Source: Clostridia bacterium (GTDB taxonomy: Bacteria > Bacillota > Clostridia > TANB77 > CAG-465). From it: a stretch of 40,959 nt of DNA. This document shows, piece by piece, positions 23,308-29,983 of the stretch. Positions within the stretch are counted from its first letter, which is position 1. Each line of letters opens with the position of its first letter. The notes beneath the pieces are model-generated. The model had not been told where the DNA came from, ran no database searches, and saw only the letters and a program-made list of their open reading frames with translations. The stretch lies in contig JAFWCU010000035.1 in assembly GCA_017534305.1 (NCBI GenBank), positions 143,790 to 184,748 on the forward strand, given 5' to 3'. Made by a program: the position numbers and the translations under genes.

Positions 23308-23431
23308 AGACTAGCACTCGCATGCTAGTCTAAAGCTTATCTTTCGGTCTAGTATGCCGCAGGAATTAGCACCTTACATAACGCAGGTTGCTGGACTTCA
23401 TAGGGCCTGTCCCTCAGTCTCTCTGGATAAG
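23308..23431 (-). promoter_or_regulatory. SAM-I (S-box) riboswitch of metK
   Basis: On the minus strand the aptamer starts with CTTATCCAGAG and contains GAGGGA, GGCCCTATGA, AGCAACC and AGGTGCTAATTCC. It closes with GAAAGATAAG, pairing at 23336-23431. All are S-box hallmarks. It is followed by the terminator AGACTAGCA/TGCTAGTCT (23308-23331) and a U run. SAM binding should favour termination before metK. Confidence 0.97.
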
Positions 23432-23451
23432 ATATATTTTAATTTGAAACT

Positions 23452-23480
23452 ATTATAATACAGTAGTTTGGTATTGTCAA
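23452..23480 (-). promoter_or_regulatory. promoter of the SAM riboswitch-metK transcript
   Basis: On the minus strand TTGACA (23475-23480), 17 nt, TATAAT (23452-23457). Confidence 0.9.
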
Positions 23481-23508
23481 GAAAAAAGAACAAATATTTG
23501 CTTTTATA

Positions 23509-23537
23509 TTGAAAAGAACATAAAATTAAAGTATAAT
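23509..23537 (+). promoter_or_regulatory. promoter of the exonuclease gene
   Basis: TTGAAA, 17 nt, TATAAT, divergent from the metK promoter. Confidence 0.82.
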
Positions 23538-23562
23538 ATACATACTAGAAAGAGGTACAATT

Positions 23563-24087
23563 ATGTTTGAAGATAGCTTTGTAATAGTGGATTTAGAAAC
23601 AACAGGACTAAGTGCACAAAATGCAGAAATAATAGAAATTGGAGCAATAAAAGTAATAGATAACAAAGTAGTAGACACAATGGATGTATTTGTTAGACCA
23701 TCAAGACCGCTTCCTTGGTTTACAACAAATCTTACAGGAATAACAAACGAAATGGTAGATGAAGGGCTAAGTTGTGAAGAAGCACTTCGTGTTTTTGATG
23801 AGTTCTCAGAAGATTTAAGACTTATGGCTCACAATGCTAAGTTTGATATGTCTTTCATTAACAGATACATGGAACTAAAACTTGGAAAGAAACCAAGACA
23901 AGATACTATGGACACATTAGCATTATCTAGAAATATACTAAAAGGATTACCAAACTATAAACTTGGAACACTAGCAAATCATTTCAATATAGATTATAGT
24001 GGAGCACATAGATCTTTAAGAGATTGTGAAATTACATTAGATGTATATAATAACATACGTAAAGTATGGAATGGGGAAGGTGTATAA
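23563..24087 (+). CDS. DEDDh 3'-5' exonuclease (DNA polymerase III epsilon/PolC-exo family)
   Basis: A 174-residue stand-alone exonuclease domain. Exo I is VDLETTGL (D10, E12), exo II is AHNAKFD (D95), and exo III is the DEDDh form HRSLRDC (H149, D154). All four metal-binding acids and the His are present, so it should be active on DNA or RNA 3' ends. The sequence is close to the exonuclease insert of PolC and to small DnaQ-like proteins of Firmicutes. A proofreading or RNA-trimming role cannot be separated by sequence. GAAAGAGG precedes the ATG. The next gene begins 2 nt after its stop. Confidence 0.9.
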   Translation: MFEDSFVIVDLETTGLSAQNAEIIEIGAIKVIDNKVVDTMDVFVRPSRPLPWFTTNLTGITNEMVDEGLSCEEALRVFDEFSEDLRLMAHNAKFDMSFINRYMELKLGKKPRQDTMDTLALSRNILKGLPNYKLGTLANHFNIDYSGAHRSLRDCEITLDVYNNIRKVWNGEGV

Positions 24088-24088
24088 A

Positions 24089-24631
24089 GTGGATAACGTT
24101 GGATTAAAACGTGGATATTTAGAACTAATGGATTATAGAGAAGACTACACAAATATCTATGAAAAGGAAAAAGAAGAACTTCTTAAAATATATGGAGATA
24201 GAATTTTTAAAATCGACCATGTAGGAAGCACAAGCATAAAAGGAATTAAGTCTAAACCAATTATAGATATATTAATTCAAACTAATGATTTAGAAGATTT
24301 TAAAGCATATACTGAGAAAAATGTTGAGGGAGATATTTATACCGTAAAGAAAGAACCAACTATGGGTGGTGACTATCTTATTCGTAAAGAAGAAGATGGA
24401 AAAGTAAAGTCTTTTATTCATGTTTATGCTACAGGAGATATGAATGGCATAACATCTATTATGTTTAGAGATTACATGAACTCACATGAAGATGAAGCCA
24501 AAAGATATGAAGCGTTAAAAGTTGAACTTGCAACTAAGTTTAAAGATAATAGAAAAGAATATACATACGGAAAAGATAAGTATATAAAAGAGATAATTGC
24601 AAAAGCAATAGAAGAAAATAGTAATAAATAG
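24089..24631 (+). CDS. GrpB family protein (UPF0157, nucleotidyltransferase fold)
   Basis: A 180-residue protein of the GrpB/UPF0157 family. The hallmark is KIDHVGSTSIKGIKSKPIID, with GS and the Asp of a nucleotidyltransferase-like fold. The biochemical role of the family is poorly defined. The start is a GTG at 24089, which has GGGGAAGGTG at good spacing and falls 2 nt after the exonuclease stop. An ATG at 24071 would overlap the upstream gene and lacks a ribosome site. It forms a two-gene operon with the exonuclease. Confidence 0.85.
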   Translation: MDNVGLKRGYLELMDYREDYTNIYEKEKEELLKIYGDRIFKIDHVGSTSIKGIKSKPIIDILIQTNDLEDFKAYTEKNVEGDIYTVKKEPTMGGDYLIRKEEDGKVKSFIHVYATGDMNGITSIMFRDYMNSHEDEAKRYEALKVELATKFKDNRKEYTYGKDKYIKEIIAKAIEENSNK

Positions 24632-24638
24632 AAATATA

Positions 24639-24670
24639 AGAATATAGAGATAGTCTATATTCTTTTTTTA
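24639..24670 (+). terminator. intrinsic terminator after the GrpB-like gene
   Basis: AGAATATAGA (24639-24648), GATAG loop, TCTATATTCT (24654-24663), then TTTTTT. Confidence 0.9.
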
Positions 24671-24762
24671 TCTGTTGCAAAAAAACAAAAATATAAATAA
24701 TAGAAGGACTATTGTAAGTTTGCCATTACAAAACAGACTTTCTATACATGAATTGCAATTTC

Positions 24763-25368
24763 TCATAGATTAAAACCTCTACTATCATTTGAAAACCAAG
24801 AGTATTCTCCTCTGCTAGATGATCTAAGTCTATCCATTAGCTCTACATAGCTATTTGGTGAGTCAATTATTACATCATTTCCTGGTACCCAATTTGCAGG
24901 AGTAAGGGAATTATTTACATCTGTTTCTTGCATAGCACAAACAGTTCTTAATATCTCACTCATATTTCTTCCAATATTTTTTGGATATGTAACACTAGAA
25001 CGTATCACTTGATTAGGATCAATTATATATACAGAATTTCCATCAAAGTTATTATATAGGTTAGATATCTCACCATTTTCGTCAGATATTATAGCAAAAG
25101 GAACAGAGATATTTGTATTTTTAGAAATATCATTAACCCATGCAATATGAGTAGGCAGTGTATCTTTGCTAAACATCAATATATCACAGTTATTATCCAT
25201 AAAGTTATTATATAGTTTTGAAAGAGCAATTACCTCTGTTGTACAAACAGGAGTAAAGTCATTGTCATAAGAAAAAATGACTAACCATTTACCCATATAA
25301 TCTGTAAGTTTAAGTGGCCCCATTGTTGAGTTTGCACAAAATCTTGGCGCTAAATTCATATTATTCAT
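24763..25368 (-). CDS. peroxiredoxin, Prx6/AhpC-TSA type
   Basis: A 201-residue thiol peroxidase of the Prx6-like branch, which reduces H2O2 or organic peroxides. The peroxidatic cysteine is C42 in DFTPVCTTE. The later segment LTPANWVPGNDVII is typical of Prx6 proteins. The conserved Pro of the PxxxTxxC active-site motif is replaced by Asp35 (YDNDFTPVC), which is unusual; Thr39 and Cys42 are kept. A second Cys lies in RTVCAMQETD. The ATG at 25368 has AAGGAGG 5 nt upstream, so the longer frame to 25407 is rejected. A probable promoter (TTAACA, 17 nt, TATTAT) lies upstream. It is monocistronic. Confidence 0.88.
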   Translation of the reverse strand: MNNMNLAPRFCANSTMGPLKLTDYMGKWLVIFSYDNDFTPVCTTEVIALSKLYNNFMDNNCDILMFSKDTLPTHIAWVNDISKNTNISVPFAIISDENGEISNLYNNFDGNSVYIIDPNQVIRSSVTYPKNIGRNMSEILRTVCAMQETDVNNSLTPANWVPGNDVIIDSPNSYVELMDRLRSSSRGEYSWFSNDSRGFNL

Positions 25369-25558
25369 ATTAACCTCCTTAATGTATAATATGCTAAATT
25401 TAGGCATTTGTTAAATACTATGTAATAATTTTGTAACATATGGTTAACTACCCGGAAATATACAAAAGTTTTTTAATTATTTTTTGAAAATAAACTTAAT
25501 ATTTTTAAAAATTTATTATATTATATAAGTACATACAATAGTTGGGGGAGTGATATGT

Positions 25559-26056
25559 ATGGATAAGAAGAAATTACTAGTATTTGTAGCTGCTATACTT
25601 GCAGTTGTGTTTGTATTCAATAATCATGCTGTAGTAAAAGCTGAAACAGAATTTTTGGGTGGAAGCAGACCACTACTTCTTTTAGAAGAGGAAGAAGAGG
25701 AAGAAATTGTAGAAGAACCAGTAGCAGAAGAAGAAATACAAACTCCAGTAACAGAAGAAGTAACAACTATTGTTTTAAGTGAAAGACCAACTATTTCAGA
25801 AGAATACTACTATGAAGAGCCTGTAACTGAGGAACCTGTTATAGAAGAACCAGTAGTAGAAGAAATGAAAGAATATAAAGCTGATGCAACAGAAAAAGAA
25901 GAAGCAGCTCAAGTAGAAGTTACTTCAGCTCCTGAAACTACTCAAGAACAAAAAACAGTAAATACAGGAGATATGGATATTGCACAAGTACTTATGATGG
26001 CTATATGCTCAATTACTGGAGCAGTTCTTGCTGTAAAGCAAAAAGCTATTAACTAA
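25559..26056 (+). CDS. secreted acidic repeat protein with NTGD sorting-like tail
   Basis: A 165-residue exported protein. The signal peptide (KKKLLVFVAAILAVVFVF...VVKA) is followed by a disordered acidic region built of imperfect EEPV/EEPVIEEPVVEE repeats and then a Thr/Glu-rich spacer. The end is VNTGD (about 134-138), a hydrophobic stretch (VLMMAICSITGAVLAV) and KQKAIN. That order (x-NTGD, span, Lys) resembles a C-terminal sortase signal of the NxTG type, so it may be wall-anchored. No sortase is in the window. The ATG at 25559 is chosen over a GTG at 25550 because GGGGGAG sits 8 nt before it. Confidence 0.75.
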   Translation: MDKKKLLVFVAAILAVVFVFNNHAVVKAETEFLGGSRPLLLLEEEEEEEIVEEPVAEEEIQTPVTEEVTTIVLSERPTISEEYYYEEPVTEEPVIEEPVVEEMKEYKADATEKEEAAQVEVTSAPETTQEQKTVNTGDMDIAQVLMMAICSITGAVLAVKQKAIN

Positions 26057-26068
26057 TATAAAAAATCA

Positions 26069-26097
26069 AGCAGTATAGAAATATACTGCTTTTTTTG
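26069..26097 (+). terminator. intrinsic terminator after the 25559 gene
   Basis: AGCAGTATA (26069-26077), GAAA tetraloop, TATACTGCT (26082-26090), then TTTTTT. Confidence 0.93.
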
Positions 26098-26168
26098 TAC
26101 CATTTTAACAAAAAAAGTATTGTTTTGTCTAAAAAAATCTAAAACCTTTCTATTGCTAGTTATTAGAG

Positions 26169-26366
26169 TATAATGGTCATGTAAACAAAAATCACTATAA
26201 CAAAATATGAAAACTAAAAAGTCTATCCATAATATAAAGCAAATTTATAGTGATAATTTTTATATATAACACTTTAAAACTAATAAAAAGGGAGGCGAAA
26301 ACGAAGGATAAAATCAAAGATTTCCAAACAGCAGGAGAGGTTAACACCTCTCTTTTTTATATAATA
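26169..26366 (+). ncRNA. candidate small RNA or leader-peptide transcript
   Basis: TATAAT at 26169-26174 (weak -35) starts a gene-free stretch. ATCACTATAA (26191-26200) pairs perfectly with TTATAGTGAT (26245-26254). The stretch ends in a terminator, GAGAGG-TTAACA-CCTCTC, followed by TTTTTT at about 26353-26358. Near the 3' end, AAAGGGAGGCGAAA looks like a ribosome site, but the next triplet is ACG rather than ATG. The following frame reads KDKIKDFQTAGEVNTSLFY and runs into the terminator. It may be a small RNA, a leader, or the remnant of a gene start whose ATG was lost. Confidence 0.45.
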
Positions 26367-26396
26367 AAAAGCGAGTAAAATTCAAATTTACCCGCT
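26366..26396 (-). terminator. intrinsic terminator of the 26408 gene
   Basis: On the minus strand AGCG and GTAAA pair with TTTAC and CGCT (26370-26396, one mismatch), followed by TTTTTATT. Confidence 0.7.
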
Positions 26397-26407
26397 ATAA
26401 CTATCAA

Positions 26408-26839
26408 TTATTTTCTTTTAAAATAATATCTAAATAATAGACCAATGCCTGCTGCAATTAATCCAATTATCATAATATAATCAAATAGTGTCATAAATTG
26501 TAGATGTATTCCAGTATTTAAGATTATACTAACAACAATTAAGATTCCACCAATTGCACTTAGTATTTTTGCCCATAAAGATTTTGGATTATAACACATC
26601 CATATAATTCCAAAGATAAGTGGAAGAATGACAAGACCAAAGCCCATATTAAATCCCCATAAGCTTAATCCAAAAAATCCAGATGTTACACTAACTTTTC
26701 TACTCAATATGAATAGACCAATAATTAGCAGTAATGCACCAACTACAAAATATAGAGGATCTCTTTCTTTTTCTGGAGTTTTTTTCTTAACATCATCCAC
26801 AATTTTTTCTATTGTGCTTCTTTCATCTTTTTCACTCAT
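26408..26839 (-). CDS. four-span membrane protein, unknown
   Basis: A 143-residue membrane protein, no family recognised. A charged 30-residue cytoplasmic start (EKDERSTIEKIVDDVKKK) precedes four hydrophobic segments: DPLYFVVGALLLIIGLFIL, FGLVILPLIFGIIWM, ILSAIGGILIVVSIILN and YIMIIGLIAAGIGLLF. The C-terminus is basic (RYYFKRK). The ATG at 26839 has GAGGTG 6 nt upstream. An earlier GTG at 26848 lies inside that site and is rejected. It is monocistronic and no partner is evident. Confidence 0.75.
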   Translation of the reverse strand: MSEKDERSTIEKIVDDVKKKTPEKERDPLYFVVGALLLIIGLFILSRKVSVTSGFFGLSLWGFNMGFGLVILPLIFGIIWMCYNPKSLWAKILSAIGGILIVVSIILNTGIHLQFMTLFDYIMIIGLIAAGIGLLFRYYFKRK

Positions 26840-26907
26840 TTTTTTCACCTCATTATTATTACAATTAATATTATACTATAAAATGAAAAAAAGGTAAACA
26901 CAGAGAA

Positions 26908-26936
26908 TGTACAAAACATAAAATCTGTGATATAAT
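26908..26936 (+). promoter_or_regulatory. promoter of the deformylase-like gene
   Basis: TGTACA, 17 nt, TATAAT with TG one base before the -10 (extended -10). Confidence 0.68.
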
Positions 26937-26991
26937 ACTCACACATTAAAAATACACAGATGAAAAAAATAATTTTTAAGGAGGGATGAGT

Positions 26992-27513
26992 ATGTTTAAG
27001 AATTTTGAACTACTACAAATTGGAGATCCTATGTTAAAACTTAGGGCAAAAGAAGTGGATATAGAAGCACTTCAAGAAGGAAAGCAGGACGCACTGCTAA
27101 AAATAATGAGGATAGTAGCAAACAAAAACAATTATTTTGAGTTAACTGCACCACAGATGGGCGTATTATTAAGAGTGGTTGCACTAAAAATAGATTTGTT
27201 TGACGAGAGTTATCCACAAGATATAAAGGATAATGAAGTTACACTAATGATTAATCCAAAGATAAAGCATATTGAGGGCGTATCAAGTAGTGCAGAATAT
27301 GAACTATGTACAAGTTGTAAAGGAAGAACAATGCTTGTTGAAAGACCAGATAGAATATTTTTAGAGTACTTTACACCTGAAGCAATAAAAGTGCAAATAT
27401 TTGTTCATGGTTATTCTGCTCATATTGTTCAACATGCAATAGACCATCTAGATGGGAAAGACTTTTTAGTTCTAGAAAATGAAGAGGAAGAAATAATACA
27501 TAGGCATAGATGA
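26992..27513 (+). CDS. peptide deformylase homologue, catalytic Glu missing
   Basis: A 173-residue protein with the deformylase fold. The three family motifs are present in altered form. Motif I reads FELTAPQMGV (standard GxGLAAPQ). Motif II reads YELCTSCKG (standard EGCLS), keeping the metal ligand C106. Motif III reads QHAIDH (147-152, standard QHExDH), keeping both metal-binding His but with Ala149 in place of the catalytic Glu. Loss of that Glu normally abolishes deformylation. The protein may therefore bind formyl-peptides, ribosomes or metal without catalysis, or act by a different chemistry. The ATG at 26992 suits AAGGAGGG; an ATG at 26986 is too close. It is monocistronic. Confidence 0.82.
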   Translation: MFKNFELLQIGDPMLKLRAKEVDIEALQEGKQDALLKIMRIVANKNNYFELTAPQMGVLLRVVALKIDLFDESYPQDIKDNEVTLMINPKIKHIEGVSSSAEYELCTSCKGRTMLVERPDRIFLEYFTPEAIKVQIFVHGYSAHIVQHAIDHLDGKDFLVLENEEEEIIHRHR

Positions 27514-27520
27514 ATATTAT

Positions 27521-27562
27521 AAAATAAAATGATGGAGATTTTCTGTCATTTTATTTTTTTTG
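27521..27562 (+). terminator. intrinsic terminator after the deformylase-like gene
   Basis: AAAATAAAATGA (27521-27532) pairs with TCATTTTATTTT (27546-27557), then more T. Confidence 0.8.
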
Positions 27563-27619
27563 CCCTTTTAAAACAACCATATTTAAGATATAATAATAGT
27601 ATCTAAGGAGGTAAACAAG

Positions 27620-28159
27620 ATGTCAGTTAAAATAATGTATTACGTACATGGTACAACAACAGATAATGAAAAACATGTATCATCTGGATGGAAAAACGTT
27701 GAGCTATCACAAAAAGGAATAGAGCAAAGCTTTGCTTTAAAAGAGAAAGTACCAATGGATAAAATAGATATTGTATTTTGTTCAGATTTAAAACGTGCAG
27801 TAGTATCTGCAAACAATATTTTTGGCGGTATAAAAGAAATTGTTGAAGATAGCAGAATACGTGAATGTAACTATGGAGACTTAGATGGAAAAGATACATC
27901 TTTAGTAAAATATGAAGAACACATACAAGTACCATTTCCAAATGGAGAATCACTTAAAGATGTAGAAAAAAGAATAAGTGAATTTTTAAATTATTTAAAA
28001 GATAATTATGATGGAAAGACTGTAGCTCTTGTTGCACATAAAGCCCCACAACTTGCTATTGAAGTGTTAACACAAAACAAAACATGGGATGAAGCAATTG
28101 AAACAGATTGGAGAAAAACAAAATCATGGCAACCAGGCTGGGAGTATGAAATAAAATAA
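27620..28159 (+). CDS. histidine phosphatase superfamily protein with VHG motif
   Basis: A 179-residue protein of the phosphoglycerate-mutase-like superfamily. The segments SGWKNVELSQKGIEQ, CSDLKRAVVSA (R59), RECNYGDLDG (E82) and ALVAHKAPQ (H140) all match. The catalytic RHG motif, however, reads YYVHGTT (residues 7-13). The phospho-acceptor His10 is kept, but the Arg before it is absent, as if one codon had been deleted. Activity is therefore uncertain. It could be a distinct subfamily. A -10 (TATAAT, 27589-27594) lies upstream with a weak -35, and AAGGAGG precedes the ATG. The ROK kinase gene starts 22 nt downstream, probably in the same operon. Confidence 0.83.
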   Translation: MSVKIMYYVHGTTTDNEKHVSSGWKNVELSQKGIEQSFALKEKVPMDKIDIVFCSDLKRAVVSANNIFGGIKEIVEDSRIRECNYGDLDGKDTSLVKYEEHIQVPFPNGESLKDVEKRISEFLNYLKDNYDGKTVALVAHKAPQLAIEVLTQNKTWDEAIETDWRKTKSWQPGWEYEIK

Positions 28160-28181
28160 CAAAGAAAAAAGAGGTGTTTAT

Positions 28182-29045
28182 ATGATCGAGTATTTAGGTA
28201 TAGATATAGGTGGAACAAACATTAGAGTTGGAGCAATAGATGAAAAAGAAAGACTTGTATGTTACAGTTCACAAAAAACACTAGAAAATGTAAAGACTGC
28301 AAATGACTTATATAAAAAAATAAAAGAAATGGTTAAAGGTATAACAGATTATGAAACTGTAAAAAGAATAGGTGTAGGATATCCAGGTGCAATAGACGAA
28401 AAAGGAAATATTACTACATCTAGAAATATACCAGTATTTAAAAACTTTCCACTTAAAGAAAAATTAGAAAAAGATTTTAAAACAGAAGTTATAATAGAAA
28501 ATGATGCTCGTGTTGCAGCTCTTGGAGAAGCAACAAAAGGAGCAGGGAAAAATTCAAAATCTATATGCTATGTAACTATTAGCACAGGACTTGGCGGAGG
28601 AGTAGTAATAGACAATAAGATATATAAAGGAGATACAAATATAGCAGGATACTTTTCAAGAATGATGCTAGACTCAGAAGATATAGCAGAACATAGATTA
28701 AGTGGAACTTATCTTATACAAAAAGCTAACAGAGAATTTTTTCTAGGAGTAAATAATGTTCAAGACATATTTATGCTAGCAAAGAAAAATGATGCGGCAA
28801 AAAAAATATTAGATGACTTTAAAAAGTATTTAACTATGCTTCTTTTAAATATATTAATTACTATAAATCCAGATACAATAGTTATTGGTGGAGGAATAAT
28901 GAATGCTAAAAAATACTTCTTTGAAGAAGTAAAAGAAAACTTTAAAGCAAAAGCACATAGCTTTGCAAAAGAAACAAATATAGTACAAGCAAAACTAAAA
29001 GAACCTGGAATAATAGGTGCATGCTTGATGGCAAAGAATAAATAA
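28182..29045 (+). CDS. ROK family sugar kinase (glucokinase-like)
   Basis: A 287-residue ROK protein. The N-terminal phosphate-binding motif is LGIDIGGTNIRVGAID (5-20). GVGYPGAID, ENDARVAALGEA (with the catalytic Asp) and STGLGGGVV follow in the usual order. The zinc-binding CxCGxxGCxE motif common in ROK kinases is missing: the corresponding region reads RMMLDSEDIAEHRLSG. It lacks an N-terminal DNA-binding domain, so it is a kinase rather than a repressor. It would phosphorylate glucose or a related sugar with ATP, but the substrate cannot be read. AGAGGTG precedes the ATG. Likely co-transcribed with the histidine-phosphatase-like gene. Confidence 0.88.
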   Translation: MIEYLGIDIGGTNIRVGAIDEKERLVCYSSQKTLENVKTANDLYKKIKEMVKGITDYETVKRIGVGYPGAIDEKGNITTSRNIPVFKNFPLKEKLEKDFKTEVIIENDARVAALGEATKGAGKNSKSICYVTISTGLGGGVVIDNKIYKGDTNIAGYFSRMMLDSEDIAEHRLSGTYLIQKANREFFLGVNNVQDIFMLAKKNDAAKKILDDFKKYLTMLLLNILITINPDTIVIGGGIMNAKKYFFEEVKENFKAKAHSFAKETNIVQAKLKEPGIIGACLMAKNK

Positions 29046-29063
29046 AGATAGAAAAAGAAAAAG

Positions 29064-29090
29064 GACTAACAGAAATGTTAGTCTTTTTTT
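29064..29090 (+). terminator. intrinsic terminator after the ROK gene
   Basis: GACTAACA (29064-29071), GAAA tetraloop, TGTTAGTC (29076-29083), then TTTTTTT. Confidence 0.92.
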
Positions 29091-29094
29091 GGTA

Positions 29095-29587
29095 TAAAAA
29101 AAAAGAAAAGCAAATGCTTTTCTTTAAAATACGTACGGACTTGTTTGATGTAATATTCTTATCTTTTTCACATTAAATTTTACTATTTTACATGTCAGTT
29201 TATAATTATTAATTATTTTACCAGAATAATAAATAATTAAAAATAACCAAGCTCATGAGTGGTAAATTCACTTACTATGGAGTAAAATAGAAAATTTAAT
29301 GTAAAAACTAGCTACTATCAAAATCTGATAATAAAATTAAACATAAATATAATATTCCTTTTGGAATGCTTATATATATAATTTAAGATTATTACAAGAA
29401 GTATACCACTTCAACTGATGTAATCTAGATTTCCGCTGGATAGTAACTGCAAATAATTTCATTATTTTCTAATAATAAAAATACTTGCGATAAGACATAT
29501 TACATAAACTGATCAGGTTCTCACAAACAAGTCTTTATGAGATAATCTCATTTATTTATTTAAAATAATGTTATCAAAAGTAAATAC
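29095..29587 (-). ncRNA. candidate large structured RNA, about 490 nt, unknown class
   Basis: This gene-free stretch has its own minus-strand promoter and terminator. Ten bases GACTTGTTTG (29138-29147) are complementary to CAAACAAGTC (29524-29533) and would close a domain of nearly 400 nt. Within it, 22 bases at 29170-29191 are complementary to 29282-29302 with a single bulge. Smaller hairpins include ATGAGA/TCTCAT near 29537-29551, GAAGT-GGTAT-ACTTC near 29399-29413 and ATTCC-AAAA-GGAAT near 29354-29367. The last stem (AAAGAAAAGC/GCTTTTCTTT, 29102-29125) with a long U run is the terminator. No RNase P, tmRNA, SRP or 6S signature and no coding frame is seen. Confidence 0.68.
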
Positions 29588-29593
29588 ATATTT

Positions 29594-29622
29594 ATTATAA
29601 CATATAGTTTACATAAAGTCAA
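29594..29622 (-). promoter_or_regulatory. promoter of the large structured RNA
   Basis: On the minus strand TTGACT (29617-29622), 17 nt, TATAAT (29594-29599). Confidence 0.85.
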
Positions 29623-29647
29623 TAATATTTTTTAAAAAATAAAAAAA

Positions 29648-29667
29648 ATACAAGCCGAAGCTTGTAT
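29648..29667 (-). terminator. intrinsic terminator of tRNA-Leu
   Basis: On the minus strand ATACAAGC-TTCG-GCTTGTAT is followed by TTTTTTT. Confidence 0.92.
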
Positions 29668-29675
29668 AATTATTC

Positions 29676-29764
29676 TGGTGGGAATGACCGGAATCGAACC
29701 GGTACGGGATTTGACTCCCGCAGGATTTTAAGTCCTGTGCGTCTGCCAGTTCCGCCACACTCCC
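29676..29764 (-). tRNA. tRNA-Leu (anticodon UAA)
   Basis: On the minus strand an 89-nt class II tRNA with encoded CCA. The acceptor GGGAGTG pairs with CATTCCC. The anticodon stem CAGGA/TCCTG holds the loop CTTAAAA with anticodon TAA. A long variable arm (GCGGGAG...CTCCCGT region) and a T arm CCGG-TTCGATT-CCGG confirm Leu. It has its own promoter and terminator and is a single-tRNA unit. Confidence 0.96.
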
Positions 29765-29780
29765 GCTCAAGAACAACATT

Positions 29781-29809
29781 ATTTTAACACTTATACTTCC
29801 AATTGTCAA
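29781..29809 (-). promoter_or_regulatory. promoter of tRNA-Leu
   Basis: On the minus strand TTGACA (29804-29809), 17 nt, TAAAAT (29781-29786). Confidence 0.85.
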
Positions 29810-29926
29810 TAGAAAAAATGTATTAAATTAAATAAAATTCGAAGAAATAATGATTTTTATGTCTAGTTATACTTTATCTATATTTGAAATAAATTAGCTT
29901 TTTTACGTTTTATTTGTATAAAATCA

Positions 29927-29955
29927 TTGTCAATAAAAAAATAAAGTGATATAAT
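29927..29955 (+). promoter_or_regulatory. promoter of ldhA
   Basis: TTGTCA, 17 nt, TATAAT. Confidence 0.82.
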
Positions 29956-29983
29956 AACACTTCGAAACAAAGGAGAAGTTATT

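Noticed and set aside
23237..23323. Longer reading frame of metK
   Set aside because: It enters the riboswitch expression platform, and the ATG at 23236 has a clear ribosome site and the family's normal N-terminus.
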